Shown here: piece by piece, positions 1 to 9,229 of the stretch
Layout: every line of letters starts with the position of its first letter
Position numbering within the stretch: the first letter of the stretch is position 1
Assembly (NCBI RefSeq): GCF_003034915.1
Contig: NZ_PZJX01000028.1
Location: 186,001-250,000 of the forward strand
DNA length: 64,000 nt
Direction of reading: 5' to 3'
Source: Mesorhizobium helmanticense
GTDB taxonomy: Bacteria > Pseudomonadota > Alphaproteobacteria > Rhizobiales > Rhizobiaceae
Notes under the pieces: model-generated
Told to the model about the DNA's origin: nothing
The model's input: the letters and a program-made list of their open reading frames with translations, nothing else
Databases searched by the model: none
Made by a program: the position numbers and the translations under genes

Positions 1-550
1 TCACGCCTTGCCATTCGATGGCCGTCAGTTCGGTGTCGAGTTCATGGCCGAGCCCGCCCTTCTGGTCTTCGAGGATTTCCTCGAACACCTCATGGTCGAG
101 ACCCATGACGACATCGGAATACATCTGGATGAAACGGCGGTAGCTGTCATAGGCAAAGCGGGCATCGCCCGAATCGGCGGCCAGCGCTTCGACCGTCTCG
201 TCGTTGAGGCCGAGATTGAGCACGGTGTCCATCATGCCAGGCATCGATGCCCGGGCACCTGAGCGCACCGACACCAGCAGCAATTTCGAGGGATCGCCGA
301 AGCGGCGCCCGGTCAGCCGGCCGATATGGTCGAGGGCGACGGCGACATCCGCTTCCAGGGACGCCGGATAGCATCGCGCGTTGGCGTAATAGGCATTGCA
401 GACTTCGGTGGTGATGGTGAAGCCCGGCGGCACCGGCAGCCCCAGGCTGCACATCTCGGCCAGATTGGCGCCCTTGCCGCCCAGAAGGTTCCTGTCGCCG
501 GCACGGCCTTCAGCAGCGCCATCGCCAAAGGTGTAGACCCATTTGGTCAT
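1..550 (-). CDS. ppdK: pyruvate, phosphate dikinase, N-terminal part (runs off the window)
   Basis: This is the first 183 codons of a pyruvate phosphate dikinase, which interconverts pyruvate, ATP and phosphate with phosphoenolpyruvate, AMP and pyrophosphate. The protein starts [15 protein letters not shown] and continues with [13 protein letters not shown] and [14 protein letters not shown], the typical opening of the ATP-grasp nucleotide-binding domain. A later [20 protein letters not shown] is the strongly conserved PPDK block. The ATG at 550 has a GGAGAG ribosome site 5 bases upstream. The central phosphohistidine domain and the C-terminal PEP-binding barrel lie beyond base 1, so completeness cannot be judged. 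It is transcribed away from the VOC gene, with about 190 bp between them for both promoters. Confidence 0.95.
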   Translation of the reverse strand, partial: MTKWVYTFGDGAAEGRAGDRNLLGGKGANLAEMCSLGLPVPPGFTITTEVCNAYYANARCYPASLEADVAVALDHIGRLTGRRFGDPSKLLLVSVRSGARASMPGMMDTVLNLGLNDETVEALAADSGDARFAYDSYRRFIQMYSDVVMGLDHEVFEEILEDQKGGLGHELDTELTAIEWQGV

Positions 551-740
551 GCTTGCTCTCCACTCGCAGGAGATTGAAAAGATTGACGAAGCCGAAGTTT
601 CGCCGTGCCCATTCCGAGCGATATGATGCTGCACTGCGAAAGGCAAGGCGTCGGCAAAGCCGGCCGCCCTCTACAATCGATTAAGAAAAAGCGACATCGA
701 AAAGACTTGCAATTCGGGTGGCTTTCCTGTAGAACAAACC

Positions 741-1112
741 ATGAACAATCAACAGAAGCCTGCACCGATGAGATCGACGGGAAAACTTGATTACCTGGAA
801 ATGCCGGCGACCGGCGGAACGCTGGACAGCGTGAAGGCTTTCTACAGCGCCGCCTTTTCATGGTCGTTCACCGATTACGGACCGACCTATTCGGCCTTTG
901 CCGAAGGGCTCGACGGCGGCTTTCAGGCCGATGCCGCGGAAGCGCCGGCCAAGCCGCTGCCTGTGCTTTATTCCGAGGATCTGGAAGAAACGTTGGACGC
1001 TATCGAAAATGCCGGCGGCACGATCGTCAGGCCGATCTTTTCATTTCCCGGCGGCAGGCGGTTCCATTTCGTCGACCCGGCCGGCAATGAAATGGCGATT
1101 TGGGGCGAATAG
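741..1112 (+). CDS. VOC family (glyoxalase/bleomycin resistance fold) protein
   Basis: A 123-residue protein of the vicinal oxygen chelate superfamily. The visible signatures are LDYLEMPATGGTLDSVKAFY near the N-terminus and VDPAGNEMAIWGE at the C-terminus, where the final Glu is a usual metal ligand of the second half of the module. The length fits a single-domain member working as a dimer. Members include lyases, dioxygenases and drug-binding proteins, and nothing here selects among them. The gene stands alone between ppdK (divergent) and a tRNA gene. An in-frame ATG at 768 is an alternative start; the one at 741 adds nine residues. Confidence 0.8.
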   Translation: MNNQQKPAPMRSTGKLDYLEMPATGGTLDSVKAFYSAAFSWSFTDYGPTYSAFAEGLDGGFQADAAEAPAKPLPVLYSEDLEETLDAIENAGGTIVRPIFSFPGGRRFHFVDPAGNEMAIWGE

Positions 1113-1255
1113 ACGCCATCGCACGGCCGCGGGGAACGATACGAACGCCTATCCGCGGGAACCGGTGGATCAGTTCCGCGCACTCGCCATCCCGGCATTG
1201 AGCTTTCCCCCGGCTCGTCCTATAAGGCCGCGCTCAGCCGGCGCGTTCAGGCTGT

Positions 1256-1330
1256 TGGGGCGTAGCCAAGTGGTAAGGCATCGGTTTTTGGTACCGACAA
1301 TCCCAGGTTCGAATCCTGGCGCCCCAGCCA
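1256..1330 (+). tRNA. tRNA-Gln (anticodon TTG)
   Basis: The sequence folds as a cloverleaf. The acceptor stem is TGGGGCG (1256-1262) against CGCCCCA (1320-1326), with discriminator G and an encoded CCA at 1328-1330. The anticodon stem TCGGT/ACCGA encloses the loop TTTTGGT, so the anticodon is TTG (reads CAA, Gln). The T-arm contains GGTTCGAATCC. All arms match the bacterial glutamine tRNA pattern. Confidence 0.96.
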
Positions 1331-1691
1331 AATATCACTGGGTCCATTCCGGACACATGGGTTACGGTTTATACCGGAGATGGTGGACTGACCCCCTTGG
1401 GTGAGACACTAATCAGGGACAGTTCCTCAGGGTTTGGATTGCGGCAAGGGATCCTGGCGTCTCCTCCGGCCACCAGTGGCCCGCGGGATCGCACTGCAGC
1501 TGATCTCGACTCCTCCCCCGACGCGGATCAAAGCAATCGTCGACGAAGCCGAGCGGACCGTCCGGCGCTGAGGCCTTGATCGCTTCTTTGAAGCAGCCCG
1601 GGCCAATTAGCTTAACACGGTCAGAGAGACGAAAAAATCGTCAAGGGGAAACTTCCCGGTTTGAAAGAGCCAGAGTTGATGTTGGCGGACC
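1331..1691. other. gene-free stretch after tRNA-Gln, probable mobile-element debris
   Basis: No open frame here looks like a real protein. The part next to the tRNA (about 1338-1400) has the look of a degraded insertion-sequence end (GGACACATGGGTTACGG, then CCGGAGATGGTGGAC), but I cannot assign a family by eye. The rest runs into the transposase tail at 1692. The stretch is best read as decayed element sequence accumulated beside a tRNA gene. Confidence 0.4.
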
Positions 1692-1763
1692 TACAACAGG
1701 CAGCGCCTGCATTCCGCACTCGACTATCTCTCGCCGGATGAATACGAAGCCGGCCTAATTTAA
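1692..1763 (+). pseudogene. C-terminal remnant of an IS3-type transposase
   Basis: One frame reads YNRQRLHSALDYLSPDEYEA and ends at a TAA. This is the very conserved C-terminus of IS3-family OrfB (DDE) transposases. Just upstream the frame is closed by a TGA at 1677-1679, and no catalytic core is present, so only about 23 codons survive. From the stop to 1971 there is no recognisable gene. The remnant marks a past insertion between tRNA-Gln and the epimerase. Confidence 0.75.
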
Positions 1764-1971
1764 CGCGATTGCGCCCGGGCCGGTTGCTGAGGCTCTGACG
1801 AACTTCTGGGCGGATCTGCCGGATCCCGCAGAGGCCCAAACGACCGGTTCCCGGGGGTAACGCCTGGGGATCGGCGACATGGCAACATTTGGCCCCAGCC
1901 ACGCTGTTTTCGGCTTTGCCACCTTGGAGCGCGTCGTGTGATGGAATTCACGCGGCGCGCTTTTCAGCTGG

Positions 1972-2961
1972 TTACTCCCGGTTTGTTTCGGATAGCGCCA
2001 TCCATTCCGACCGGTACCAGTCGACAAACTTCTTCAAGCCATCTTCTATCGAAACGCTCGGCCGGAAGCCGAAATCGCGCTCCAGCGCCGCGATGTCGGC
2101 GTAGGTTCGCTCCACATCGCTCGCCTGCATCGGCTCGTTCCGGCGGATCGCCGCGACACCGAGCAGCTTTTCCAGAATGTCGATGAAATCGCCCAGCCGC
2201 ACCGGCCGGTTGTTGCCGACATTGTAAAGCCTGTTCGGCGGAACCTCCGTGGGGGGCTTGTCGAGCACGGCGACGACGGCCTTCACCACATCGTCGACAT
2301 AGGTGAAATCGCGCCACATCTCGCCATTGTTGAACACCCGGATCGGCCTGCCCTCGAGCATCGCCTGGGTGAATATCCAATAGGCCATGTCGGGTCGGCC
2401 CCAGGGACCATAGACAGTGAAAAACCGCAGGCCGGTTTGCGGGATGCCGAAGAGATGGGCGTAGGTATGGCTCATCAGCTCATCCGCCTTCTTGGTGGCG
2501 GCATAGAGCGACACGGGCTTGTCGACCTGATCGGCCTCACTGAACGGCACGGTACGATTGCCGCCATAGACGGAGCTCGACGAGGCATAGACCAGGTGCT
2601 CGAATGCGGACTCGACGCGGCAGAATTCGAGCACTTCGAGATGGCCCATCACGTTGGAGCGGACATAGAGCCGGGGATTGTCGAGGGAGTGGCGCACGCC
2701 CGCCTGCGCGGCGAGATGGACAATCCTGACGATGCCCTTGCCGGCCAGGGCAGTAGTGAGCGCGCCCGGTTCGGCAATATCGAGCTGGTGAAATGAAAAA
2801 TCCCGGTGGGGCAGAAGGCGGGCGAGCCGCCCCTTCTTGAGCGCCAGATCGTAATAGTCGTTCATGTTGTCGACGCCCACCACCGCCTCTCCCCTGTCGA
2901 GGAGATGATGGCAGACATGGCTGCCGATGAACCCCGCGGCTCCGGTGACGAGTACAGGCAA
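1972..2961 (-). CDS. NAD-dependent nucleotide-sugar epimerase, UDP-glucuronate 4-epimerase type
   Basis: An extended short-chain dehydrogenase of 329 residues. It has the Rossmann motif VTGAAGFIGSHVCHHLL at the N-terminus, the catalytic YAATK (Tyr-x3-Lys) and a preceding SSSSVYG. VDNMNDYYDLALKKGRL and FFTVYGPWGRPDMA are typical of UDP-glucuronate/galacturonate 4-epimerases that feed capsule or lipopolysaccharide synthesis (for example Sinorhizobium LpsL). I choose the TTG at 2961 because GGAG lies 8 bases upstream and the Rossmann strand begins two codons later. A longer frame to 3009 would add an atypical leader. No other polysaccharide gene is adjacent, so the pathway is inferred from the family only. 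Confidence 0.88.
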   Translation of the reverse strand: MPVLVTGAAGFIGSHVCHHLLDRGEAVVGVDNMNDYYDLALKKGRLARLLPHRDFSFHQLDIAEPGALTTALAGKGIVRIVHLAAQAGVRHSLDNPRLYVRSNVMGHLEVLEFCRVESAFEHLVYASSSSVYGGNRTVPFSEADQVDKPVSLYAATKKADELMSHTYAHLFGIPQTGLRFFTVYGPWGRPDMAYWIFTQAMLEGRPIRVFNNGEMWRDFTYVDDVVKAVVAVLDKPPTEVPPNRLYNVGNNRPVRLGDFIDILEKLLGVAAIRRNEPMQASDVERTYADIAALERDFGFRPSVSIEDGLKKFVDWYRSEWMALSETNRE

Positions 2962-3067
2962 CGAGGTTCTCCAGACGCACAGCCATCGAACGGAAACCGT
3001 CCGCTTCATGTCGTGCTATAATTGAAAGCCGGAATTGAGGCCACCGGCAAGCCGCGTTATCGATGCT

Positions 3068-6000
3068 TCAGCTTGCCTCGCGCATGGCTTCGGCCGCCTG
3101 CAGGTCGACCGACACGAGCTGGCTTACGCCCTGCTCGGCCATTGTCACGCCGAATAGCCGGTTCATGCGCGCCATGGTGATCGGGTTGTGCGTGATGATG
3201 ACGAAGCGCGTATCGGTGGTGGCGGCCATTTCGTCCATGAGATTGCAGAAACGCTCGACATTGTGATCGTCGAGCGGCGCGTCGACCTCATCGAGCACGC
3301 AGATCGGCGCCGGATTGGTCAGGAATACGGCGAAGATCAGCGACATCGCCGTCAGCGCCTGCTCGCCGCCGGACAGCAGCGTCATGGTCTGCGGCTTCTT
3401 GCCGGGCGGGCGGGCAAGAATCTCCAGACCGGCTTCGAGCGGATCGTCGGATTCGATCAGTTGCAGCTCGGCCGTGCCGCCGCCAAACAGATGCGAGAAC
3501 AGCCGCTGGAAATGACCGTTGACCACCTCGAAGGCAGCGAGCAGCCGTTCGCGGCCTTCGCGGTTCAGGCTCTGGATCGCCTGCCTGAGCTTGCGGATCG
3601 CCTCGATGATGTCCTCGCGCTCGGAAACGATGGTCTCCAAGCGGTCGGACAGTTCCTTCTGCTCCTCCTCGGCGCGCAGGTTGACGGCGCCAAGCCGTTC
3701 GCGCTCGATCTTCAACCGGTCGAGCTGACGCTCGATCTCGGCCATTTCGGGCATCGGGCTGTCGGCCTCGAGGCCAGTATGGCGGATGACCAGATGCGGC
3801 GGCGTGTTCAGCGTTTCCTGGATACGCGCCTCGACCTCCAGCCGCCTCTCGTCGGCGGCGGTCAGCCGCTCTTCGGCGCGGACGCGCGTTTCACGCGCCT
3901 CGGCCAGCGACTGGATCGCCGCAGTCGCGGCCTTGTCCAACTCCGACTGCCGGTTCTCCGCTTCCTGCAGGCGGTCGCCCGCCGCCTGACGCAGGCTTTC
4001 CGCCTCGGCAAGCTGCGAGAGAAGCGCACGCCGCTTGGCGTCGATCTCGTCGGGGGCGTCGGCGAGCATTTCGCGCTCGGCCTCGGCTTCGGCCTTGCGT
4101 TCGCCGAGTGAAGCGATCTGCGTCGAGGCGTTCTCGGCGCGCTCCAGCCAGTTGCGGCGCTCCGTCCCGATGGCCTCGAGCCGGCGCATCCGCGCCTCGG
4201 CCTCCCGCCTCAGGCCCTCATGAACGGCGCGCGCATCGGCAAGAGCGGCGCGATCGCGGGCGACATTGGCCGAGGACTGTTCGAGCTGCAACTGCAGATC
4301 GCCGAGATCGGGCGCTTCTTGCAGCAGCATTTCCGCCTCGACGAAAGCAGCCGCCGTCTCCTCATGGCTGTCGACGATTCGGGCGCGCGCCTCGTCCAGT
4401 GCGGCGCGCCGGCTCGACAGCTCGCCGCCGGCTTTCTCGGCCTCGGCCAGCACGTTGCGCGCGGCGTCAAGCCCGTGCTGGGCGTCGCGCCCGGCCTGCC
4501 TGGCATTGCGTTCGGCCTCGCTGCTTCGCGCCAACGCCTGTTCGGCTTGCGCAAGCGCGGCTTCGGCGCCGCGCAGGACAAGCGTGGCTTGCACGGCTTC
4601 GGCATCGAGCTCCGCCAGCCGGTTCTTCTGCGCTAGCCTTTGTGCTGCCGCGGTCGGCGCATCGGCGCTGGCGGTGAAGCCGTCCCAGCGCCAGAGCGCG
4701 CCTTCGCGGCTGACCAGCCGCTGGCCGGGCGCAAGCAGCGCTTGCAGCCGCCGCCCGTCGCCGGCCTCGACAATACCGATTTGCGCCAGCCGGCGCGCGA
4801 GTTGCGCCGGCGCGCGGACGACACTGGCAAGGTTCCTGACGCCTTCGGGCAGAGCAGCGTCGCCAGGCTGGATTTCGCTTTCACCCCAATGCACTGGCGC
4901 GCTGCGGTCAAGCGGTACGTCAAGATCTTCGCCAAGGGCAGCGCCAAGCGCGGTCTCGTAGCCGCGTTCGACGCTGATCTGCTCCAGCACGGAGGGGAAG
5001 AGATCGCCGCTGGCCGCATTCAGGATCTTGGCCAGCGTGCGCGCCTCGGTCTCGATACGAGCCAGTTCGCCCTTGGCATCCTGGACCGGCGGGCGGGCCG
5101 CATTTTCGGCCGCGCGCGCCTCGGCAACCGCCTGTTCGGCAGCGATGGCGGCGGCCTCGGTTTCCTCGAGCAGCGCCATGGCGTCCTCGACCAGAAGCCG
5201 CTTTTCGGCCGGATCAGGCAGGCCGGCAACCCTGGATATGATGTCGGACAATTCCCGGTCGACATCGGCGAGCTGGCGGGCGAAGCGGTCACGGCGCTCG
5301 GCGGTATCGCGCAGGCTGCGCTCGATCTGGTTGCGCGAGGCGGCGGCCTCGGCCCGTTCGGCGGTCAGCGCCGCCAGTTTCGCCTCACTCGCGGCAAGCG
5401 TTGATGCCGCCTGTTCGAAAGCCGCGCGAGTGTTGGCCTCGCGCTCGGCGGCGCCGGCATTTTCGGAATTCAGCTCGGCTTCTTCGGTGCGCAGGCGTTC
5501 GAGAATGTCGGCGTTGTCGCGCACCATCCGCTCCTCGCGGGCGATGTCGCCGTCGAGTTGCTGGAGCCGTCGGTCGAGTTCCGCCTGGCGGGCGCGGATG
5601 CGGCCTGCTTCCTCCTCGATCTGCGCCTTGGCGATCGACAGGCGCTGGAACGCGGCAGCGGCGGCGGCTTCCGCGTCGCGCAGGTCCGGCAGCCGGTGCG
5701 CCCCGATCCCCTGCTCCCTGGCGGCGGCCATTTGAGCGGAGGCGCGGTCGCCGACAAGCGCGGTGGCAACCGCCAGGGCCGAGCGTGCCTCGCCTTCCTG
5801 CGTCTTGGCAAGCGTCCAGCGCAGATGCAGCAGCGTCGCTTCGGCCTTGCGGATATCGGCCGACAGGTTCTTGAAGCGCGAGGCCTGACGGGCCTGGCGC
5901 TTCAGGCTTTCGATCTGGCTTTCGAGCTCGCCGACGACGTCTTCCAGCCGCTCCAGATTCTGTTCAGCCGCCTTCAGCCTGAGCTCGGCTTCGTGGCGGC

Positions 6001-6526
6001 GCGTATGCAGGCCGGAGATGCCCGCCGCCTCTTCGAGCAGCGCACGCCTCGCCTGCGGCTTGGCCTGGATCAGTTCGCCGATGCGGCCCTGTCCGACCAT
6101 CGATGGCGAGCGCGCGCCGGTCGACTGATCGGCGAAAAGCAGCTGCACGTCCTTGGCGCGGGCTTCCTTGCCGTTGATGCGGTAGAGCGAGCCCGCCTCG
6201 CGCTCGATGCGGCGCGAGACCTGCAGTTCGTCGGCATCGTTGAAGGCGGCGGGCGCGCTGCGGTCGGTATTGTCGAGGAAGAGCGTGACTTCGGCGGTGT
6301 TGCGGGCCGGACGCGTTCCCGACCCGGAAAAGATGACGTCGTCCATGCCCGACGCGCGCATGTTCTTGTAGGAGCTTTCGCCCATCACCCAGCGCAACGC
6401 CTCGACTAGGTTCGACTTGCCGCAGCCGTTCGGCCCGACGATGCCCGTCAGGCCGCGCTCGATGACGAACTCACCGGGTTCGACGAAGGATTTGAAACCG
6501 AGCAGGCGAAGGCGCGAAAACTTCAT
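3068..6526 (-). CDS. smc: chromosome segregation ATPase SMC
   Basis: A full-length 1152-residue SMC protein, the core of the condensin-like complex that organises the nucleoid with ScpA and ScpB. Walker A GPNGCGKSN is at residues 31-39. Long coiled-coil arms rich in Ala, Glu and Arg flank a hinge near the middle. The C-terminal head has the ABC signature LLSGGEQ at about 1050 and Walker B ICVLDEVDAPLDD at about 1075. It is downstream of a DsbA-type gene and a DUF721 gene on the same strand, an arrangement familiar from rhizobia. The gap to the DsbA-type gene is about 70 bp, so co-transcription is possible. Confidence 0.97.
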   Translation of the reverse strand: MKFSRLRLLGFKSFVEPGEFVIERGLTGIVGPNGCGKSNLVEALRWVMGESSYKNMRASGMDDVIFSGSGTRPARNTAEVTLFLDNTDRSAPAAFNDADELQVSRRIEREAGSLYRINGKEARAKDVQLLFADQSTGARSPSMVGQGRIGELIQAKPQARRALLEEAAGISGLHTRRHEAELRLKAAEQNLERLEDVVGELESQIESLKRQARQASRFKNLSADIRKAEATLLHLRWTLAKTQEGEARSALAVATALVGDRASAQMAAAREQGIGAHRLPDLRDAEAAAAAAFQRLSIAKAQIEEEAGRIRARQAELDRRLQQLDGDIAREERMVRDNADILERLRTEEAELNSENAGAAEREANTRAAFEQAASTLAASEAKLAALTAERAEAAASRNQIERSLRDTAERRDRFARQLADVDRELSDIISRVAGLPDPAEKRLLVEDAMALLEETEAAAIAAEQAVAEARAAENAARPPVQDAKGELARIETEARTLAKILNAASGDLFPSVLEQISVERGYETALGAALGEDLDVPLDRSAPVHWGESEIQPGDAALPEGVRNLASVVRAPAQLARRLAQIGIVEAGDGRRLQALLAPGQRLVSREGALWRWDGFTASADAPTAAAQRLAQKNRLAELDAEAVQATLVLRGAEAALAQAEQALARSSEAERNARQAGRDAQHGLDAARNVLAEAEKAGGELSSRRAALDEARARIVDSHEETAAAFVEAEMLLQEAPDLGDLQLQLEQSSANVARDRAALADARAVHEGLRREAEARMRRLEAIGTERRNWLERAENASTQIASLGERKAEAEAEREMLADAPDEIDAKRRALLSQLAEAESLRQAAGDRLQEAENRQSELDKAATAAIQSLAEARETRVRAEERLTAADERRLEVEARIQETLNTPPHLVIRHTGLEADSPMPEMAEIERQLDRLKIERERLGAVNLRAEEEQKELSDRLETIVSEREDIIEAIRKLRQAIQSLNREGRERLLAAFEVVNGHFQRLFSHLFGGGTAELQLIESDDPLEAGLEILARPPGKKPQTMTLLSGGEQALTAMSLIFAVFLTNPAPICVLDEVDAPLDDHNVERFCNLMDEMAATTDTRFVIITHNPITMARMNRLFGVTMAEQGVSQLVSVDLQAAEAMREAS

Positions 6527-6595
6527 TCACGCCGCCCCGAAAGAGACAAACAAGCGCGCACGCCGAAGCGCGGTCGCCTCGGCGCTGCTGGAGCG

Positions 6596-7339
6596 TCAAA
6601 GCAGAGGGTCGATGATGGCCGACATTTCCTCAATCGACATCGCCCCTTTGTAGGTCTTTCCGTTGATAAAGAAGGTCGGCGTCGAGTCGACCTTGAATTC
6701 ATCGGCGCCGCGTTTCTGGACCGATCTCACATCGTCCAGAAGTTTCTGGTCCGTCAAGCAGGCTTCGAACGACTCCTGTGTAAAACCGGCGAGCTTGGAG
6801 ATTTGCAGCAGCGCGTCCTTGGTATTGTTGACGCCCACCCAGTTCGCCTGCTGCTTGAACAGAACATCCACCATCGGGAAATAATTGTCCTTGGCGCAGC
6901 GCGCCAGCATGAAACCGGCTTCGGCGCTGGGGTCGAACGGGAACTCGCGCAGGATATAGCGAGCCTTGCCGGTGTCGATGTATTTCGTTTTCAGCTCCGG
7001 AAATGTCGTCTCGGCGAAATGCGCGCAATGCGGGCAGGTCATCGAGGCATATTCGACGATGGTGACTTTTGCGTCGTCCTTGCCAAGCTGCTCGTCAGGC
7101 AGCGCGCCCGGCTTCAGCAATGCCGCCATATCCACCGTGCCCTGCGCTTCGGGCGCCTTCACGGCAGCCGGAGTGGCCGGCTTCGCCGGATCGACGGGAG
7201 TTGCGGGCTTCACGACCTCCGCCTCGGCTTTCTCTCCCGAGTCGCTGCATGCGGCGAGCAGAACCACGGCTGGAACGGCGGCCAGCGAAGACAGGAGGTT
7301 TCTGCGGGACAAGCTTTTGCCAAATGTGGGACGGGTCAT
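6596..7339 (-). CDS. DsbA-family thiol:disulfide oxidoreductase, predicted lipoprotein
   Basis: A 247-residue thioredoxin-fold protein with a periplasmic role in disulfide formation. The N-terminus has a twin-arginine stretch (SRRNLL) followed by a hydrophobic segment ending in the lipobox LLAAC, so it may be exported folded and lipid-anchored. A Pro/Ala/Lys-rich linker follows. The catalytic CPHC lies in MTCPHCAHF at about residue 102-105, and the cis-proline loop STPTFFING is near the C-terminus. The ATG at 7339 is preceded by AGGTG at a good distance, so I prefer it to the upstream GTG at 7348. It sits between the DUF721 gene and smc, both on the same strand. Confidence 0.9.
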   Translation of the reverse strand: MTRPTFGKSLSRRNLLSSLAAVPAVVLLAACSDSGEKAEAEVVKPATPVDPAKPATPAAVKAPEAQGTVDMAALLKPGALPDEQLGKDDAKVTIVEYASMTCPHCAHFAETTFPELKTKYIDTGKARYILREFPFDPSAEAGFMLARCAKDNYFPMVDVLFKQQANWVGVNNTKDALLQISKLAGFTQESFEACLTDQKLLDDVRSVQKRGADEFKVDSTPTFFINGKTYKGAMSIEEMSAIIDPLL

Positions 7340-7481
7340 ACGAATCACCTGATATCGGTTGGATATTGCAATGCAAAGGCTAGAAAAGGCGAGAGTTGGC
7401 GCGAATTAAGGCATCGCCATCCCCATTCCAATCGCCAAACTTTTAGGGAGCGATCACGAATACGCGAGATTGACGACAGGT

Positions 7482-7982
7482 CTATGGCTTTCTTTGGCCA
7501 AGAATAGTTGCGCCGAGCCGCTCCAGCGAGGCGCGCAGGCCATCGTCCTCGATCTTGCCGACGGTCTGCAAGAGCTTTGATTTTTCGGCATCATTGAGCG
7601 GTCTGGCGGCTGGTTTCGGGCGGAGCTTTTGCGACAGAACCGGCTTTTGCACGATCCTGATCCGGCCAACGGCGTTGAAGCCGAGGAAGGCATTGACCCG
7701 GTTGATGATTTCGCCGGTCTCGTGCTGGAGATGCAGCGCGGCCATGCCTTCGCAGGCGATGACCAGCACCGCCGGCTCGAACGGATCGTCTTCATGCATG
7801 CGGCGCGGCCACTGGATCTTTTCGGGGCGCGAGCGGCCGGCGAGCCTTGGCCCGGCAATCTCTTCCCACGACTGGACGAGCCCGATCGACATGCCGGCCC
7901 GCTTGCGCAGCACCGGATCGAGGATCTGGGTAGCGAGATCGCTCACCGGAACGGGATTGCCGAAGGGCCTTTTCCCTGCCAT
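7482..7982 (-). CDS. DUF721 (DciA-like) protein
   Basis: A 166-residue protein with the DUF721 signature: a basic N-terminus, then LVQSWEEIAGPRLAGRSRPEKIQWPR and a following hydrophobic core LVIACEGMAALHLQHETGEIINRVNAFLG. DUF721 proteins include DciA, the helicase loader or operator that replaces DnaC in most bacteria. The C-terminal third (ARPLNDAEKSKLLQTVGKI) is a helical tail common in the alphaproteobacterial version. It is the first gene of a run reading into the DsbA-type gene and smc, and is divergent from mutY across about 50 bp. Confidence 0.8.
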   Translation of the reverse strand: MAGKRPFGNPVPVSDLATQILDPVLRKRAGMSIGLVQSWEEIAGPRLAGRSRPEKIQWPRRMHEDDPFEPAVLVIACEGMAALHLQHETGEIINRVNAFLGFNAVGRIRIVQKPVLSQKLRPKPAARPLNDAEKSKLLQTVGKIEDDGLRASLERLGATILGQRKP

Positions 7983-8034
7983 GTGCGTTCTCCAGTCACA
8001 ACCTTCGCCGAGCGGTTAGGCCAGTCCTCGATCA

Positions 8035-9195
8035 ATGGCACTGCACGACCAGACCCGCAAGACCGCATCCGGAGATACCAGCAAAGCTGGATCCCGGGAC
8101 AGCAGCAAAGCCGCATCCGGGGATAGCGGCGGAATCGCGTCCCGGCTGCTCGGCTGGTACGACGCGCATCACCGCGATCTGCCCTGGCGCATCGCGCCGC
8201 GGGACGTTTTGCGTGGCATACGGCCCGATCCCTACCGCGTCTGGCTTTCCGAAGTCATGCTGCAGCAGACCACTGTCGAAGCGGTAAAGTCGTATTTCCG
8301 GGCCTTTGTCGGCAAATGGCCCGATGTCGAGGCACTGGCAGCGGCCTCGACCGAAGATGTCATGAAAGCCTGGGCCGGGCTCGGCTATTATTCCCGCGCA
8401 CGCAATCTCAAGGCCTGCGCCGATCTCGTCGCACGGCAAGGCGGCCGGTTTCCGGCCACGGAATCCGGTCTGAAAGAGCTGCCCGGCATCGGCGCCTATA
8501 CGGCGGCAGCGATCGCGGCGATCGCCTTCGACCATCCCGCCGCGGTCGTCGACGGCAATGTCGAGCGGGTGGTTTCCCGGTTGTTTTCGATTGCCACGCC
8601 GCTGAGCGAGGCCAAAGCCGAGATCCGCGCGTTTGTCGAGCGCATGGTCCCGCAGGCAAGACCGGGCGATTTTGCCCAGGCGATGATGGACCTCGGCGCG
8701 ACGATCTGCACGCCGCGCCGGCCGCGCTGCATGCTTTGTCCGCTGCGCGAGGATTGCAGCGCCATCCTCGCAGGCGATCCCGAACGTTTTCCGGTGCGCC
8801 TGCCAAAGGCGGAAAAGCCGTTGCGGCGTGGCGCCGCATTCGTCGCCGTCAGGGCCGATGGCGCCATTCTTTTGCGCAAACGCGCTGAGAAAGGCCTGCT
8901 CGGCGGCATGACCGAGGTGCCGACGACCGGCTGGACCGCGCGGGTCGACGGCGCCACCACGGATGCGGCAGCCCCCTTCCCCGCCGACTGGCGGCCTGCC
9001 GGGCGGATTGGCCATGTCTTTACCCATTTCGCGCTCGAACTCGACGTGTTCAAAACGGCGACCGAGAGCGCCGCTCCAGCGGGGCATTTCTGGTCGCTGG
9101 CCCATGAAATTTCCGGGGAAGCCCTACCCACTGTCATGAAAAAGGTAATCGAAGCGGCGATACCGGGCGCGACCAAAAAGCAACGCCCGCTTTGA
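8035..9195 (+). CDS. mutY: A/G-specific adenine glycosylase MutY
   Basis: A base-excision repair enzyme that removes adenine mispaired with 8-oxoguanine. Visible signatures are SEVMLQQTTV with the catalytic Glu73, the helix-hairpin-helix LPGIGAYTA (149-157), Asp173 in VDGNVERV, and a [4Fe-4S] cluster motif C-x6-C-x2-C-x5-C at Cys225, 232, 235 and 241. A C-terminal NUDIX-like domain for 8-oxoG recognition follows. The first 37 residues hold an 8-residue unit repeated three times, and no other ATG, GTG or TTG lies between 8035 and the catalytic domain. The repeat must therefore be translated unless a non-canonical start is used. No clear ribosome site is seen before 8035. Confidence 0.95.
   Translation: MALHDQTRKTASGDTSKAGSRDSSKAASGDSGGIASRLLGWYDAHHRDLPWRIAPRDVLRGIRPDPYRVWLSEVMLQQTTVEAVKSYFRAFVGKWPDVEALAAASTEDVMKAWAGLGYYSRARNLKACADLVARQGGRFPATESGLKELPGIGAYTAAAIAAIAFDHPAAVVDGNVERVVSRLFSIATPLSEAKAEIRAFVERMVPQARPGDFAQAMMDLGATICTPRRPRCMLCPLREDCSAILAGDPERFPVRLPKAEKPLRRGAAFVAVRADGAILLRKRAEKGLLGGMTEVPTTGWTARVDGATTDAAAPFPADWRPAGRIGHVFTHFALELDVFKTATESAAPAGHFWSLAHEISGEALPTVMKKVIEAAIPGATKKQRPL
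8068..8139 (+). repeat. three imperfect 24-bp tandem units inside the mutY 5' coding region
   Basis: Units begin at 8068, 8092 and 8116. Each encodes an 8-residue block (SGDTSKAG, SRDSSKAA, SGDSGGIA). The first two are nearly identical at the DNA level (shared AGCAAAGC core) and the third has diverged. The unit length is a multiple of three, so copy-number change would not break the frame. Confidence 0.8.
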
Positions 9196-9229
9196 TCGCC
9201 CCGCATTGAATTGCATTGATGAGGACAGA

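Noticed and set aside
3188..6409. Long plus-strand frames opposite smc
   Set aside because: They are antisense shadows of a high-GC gene with a clear SMC product. They have no family likeness or ribosome sites.
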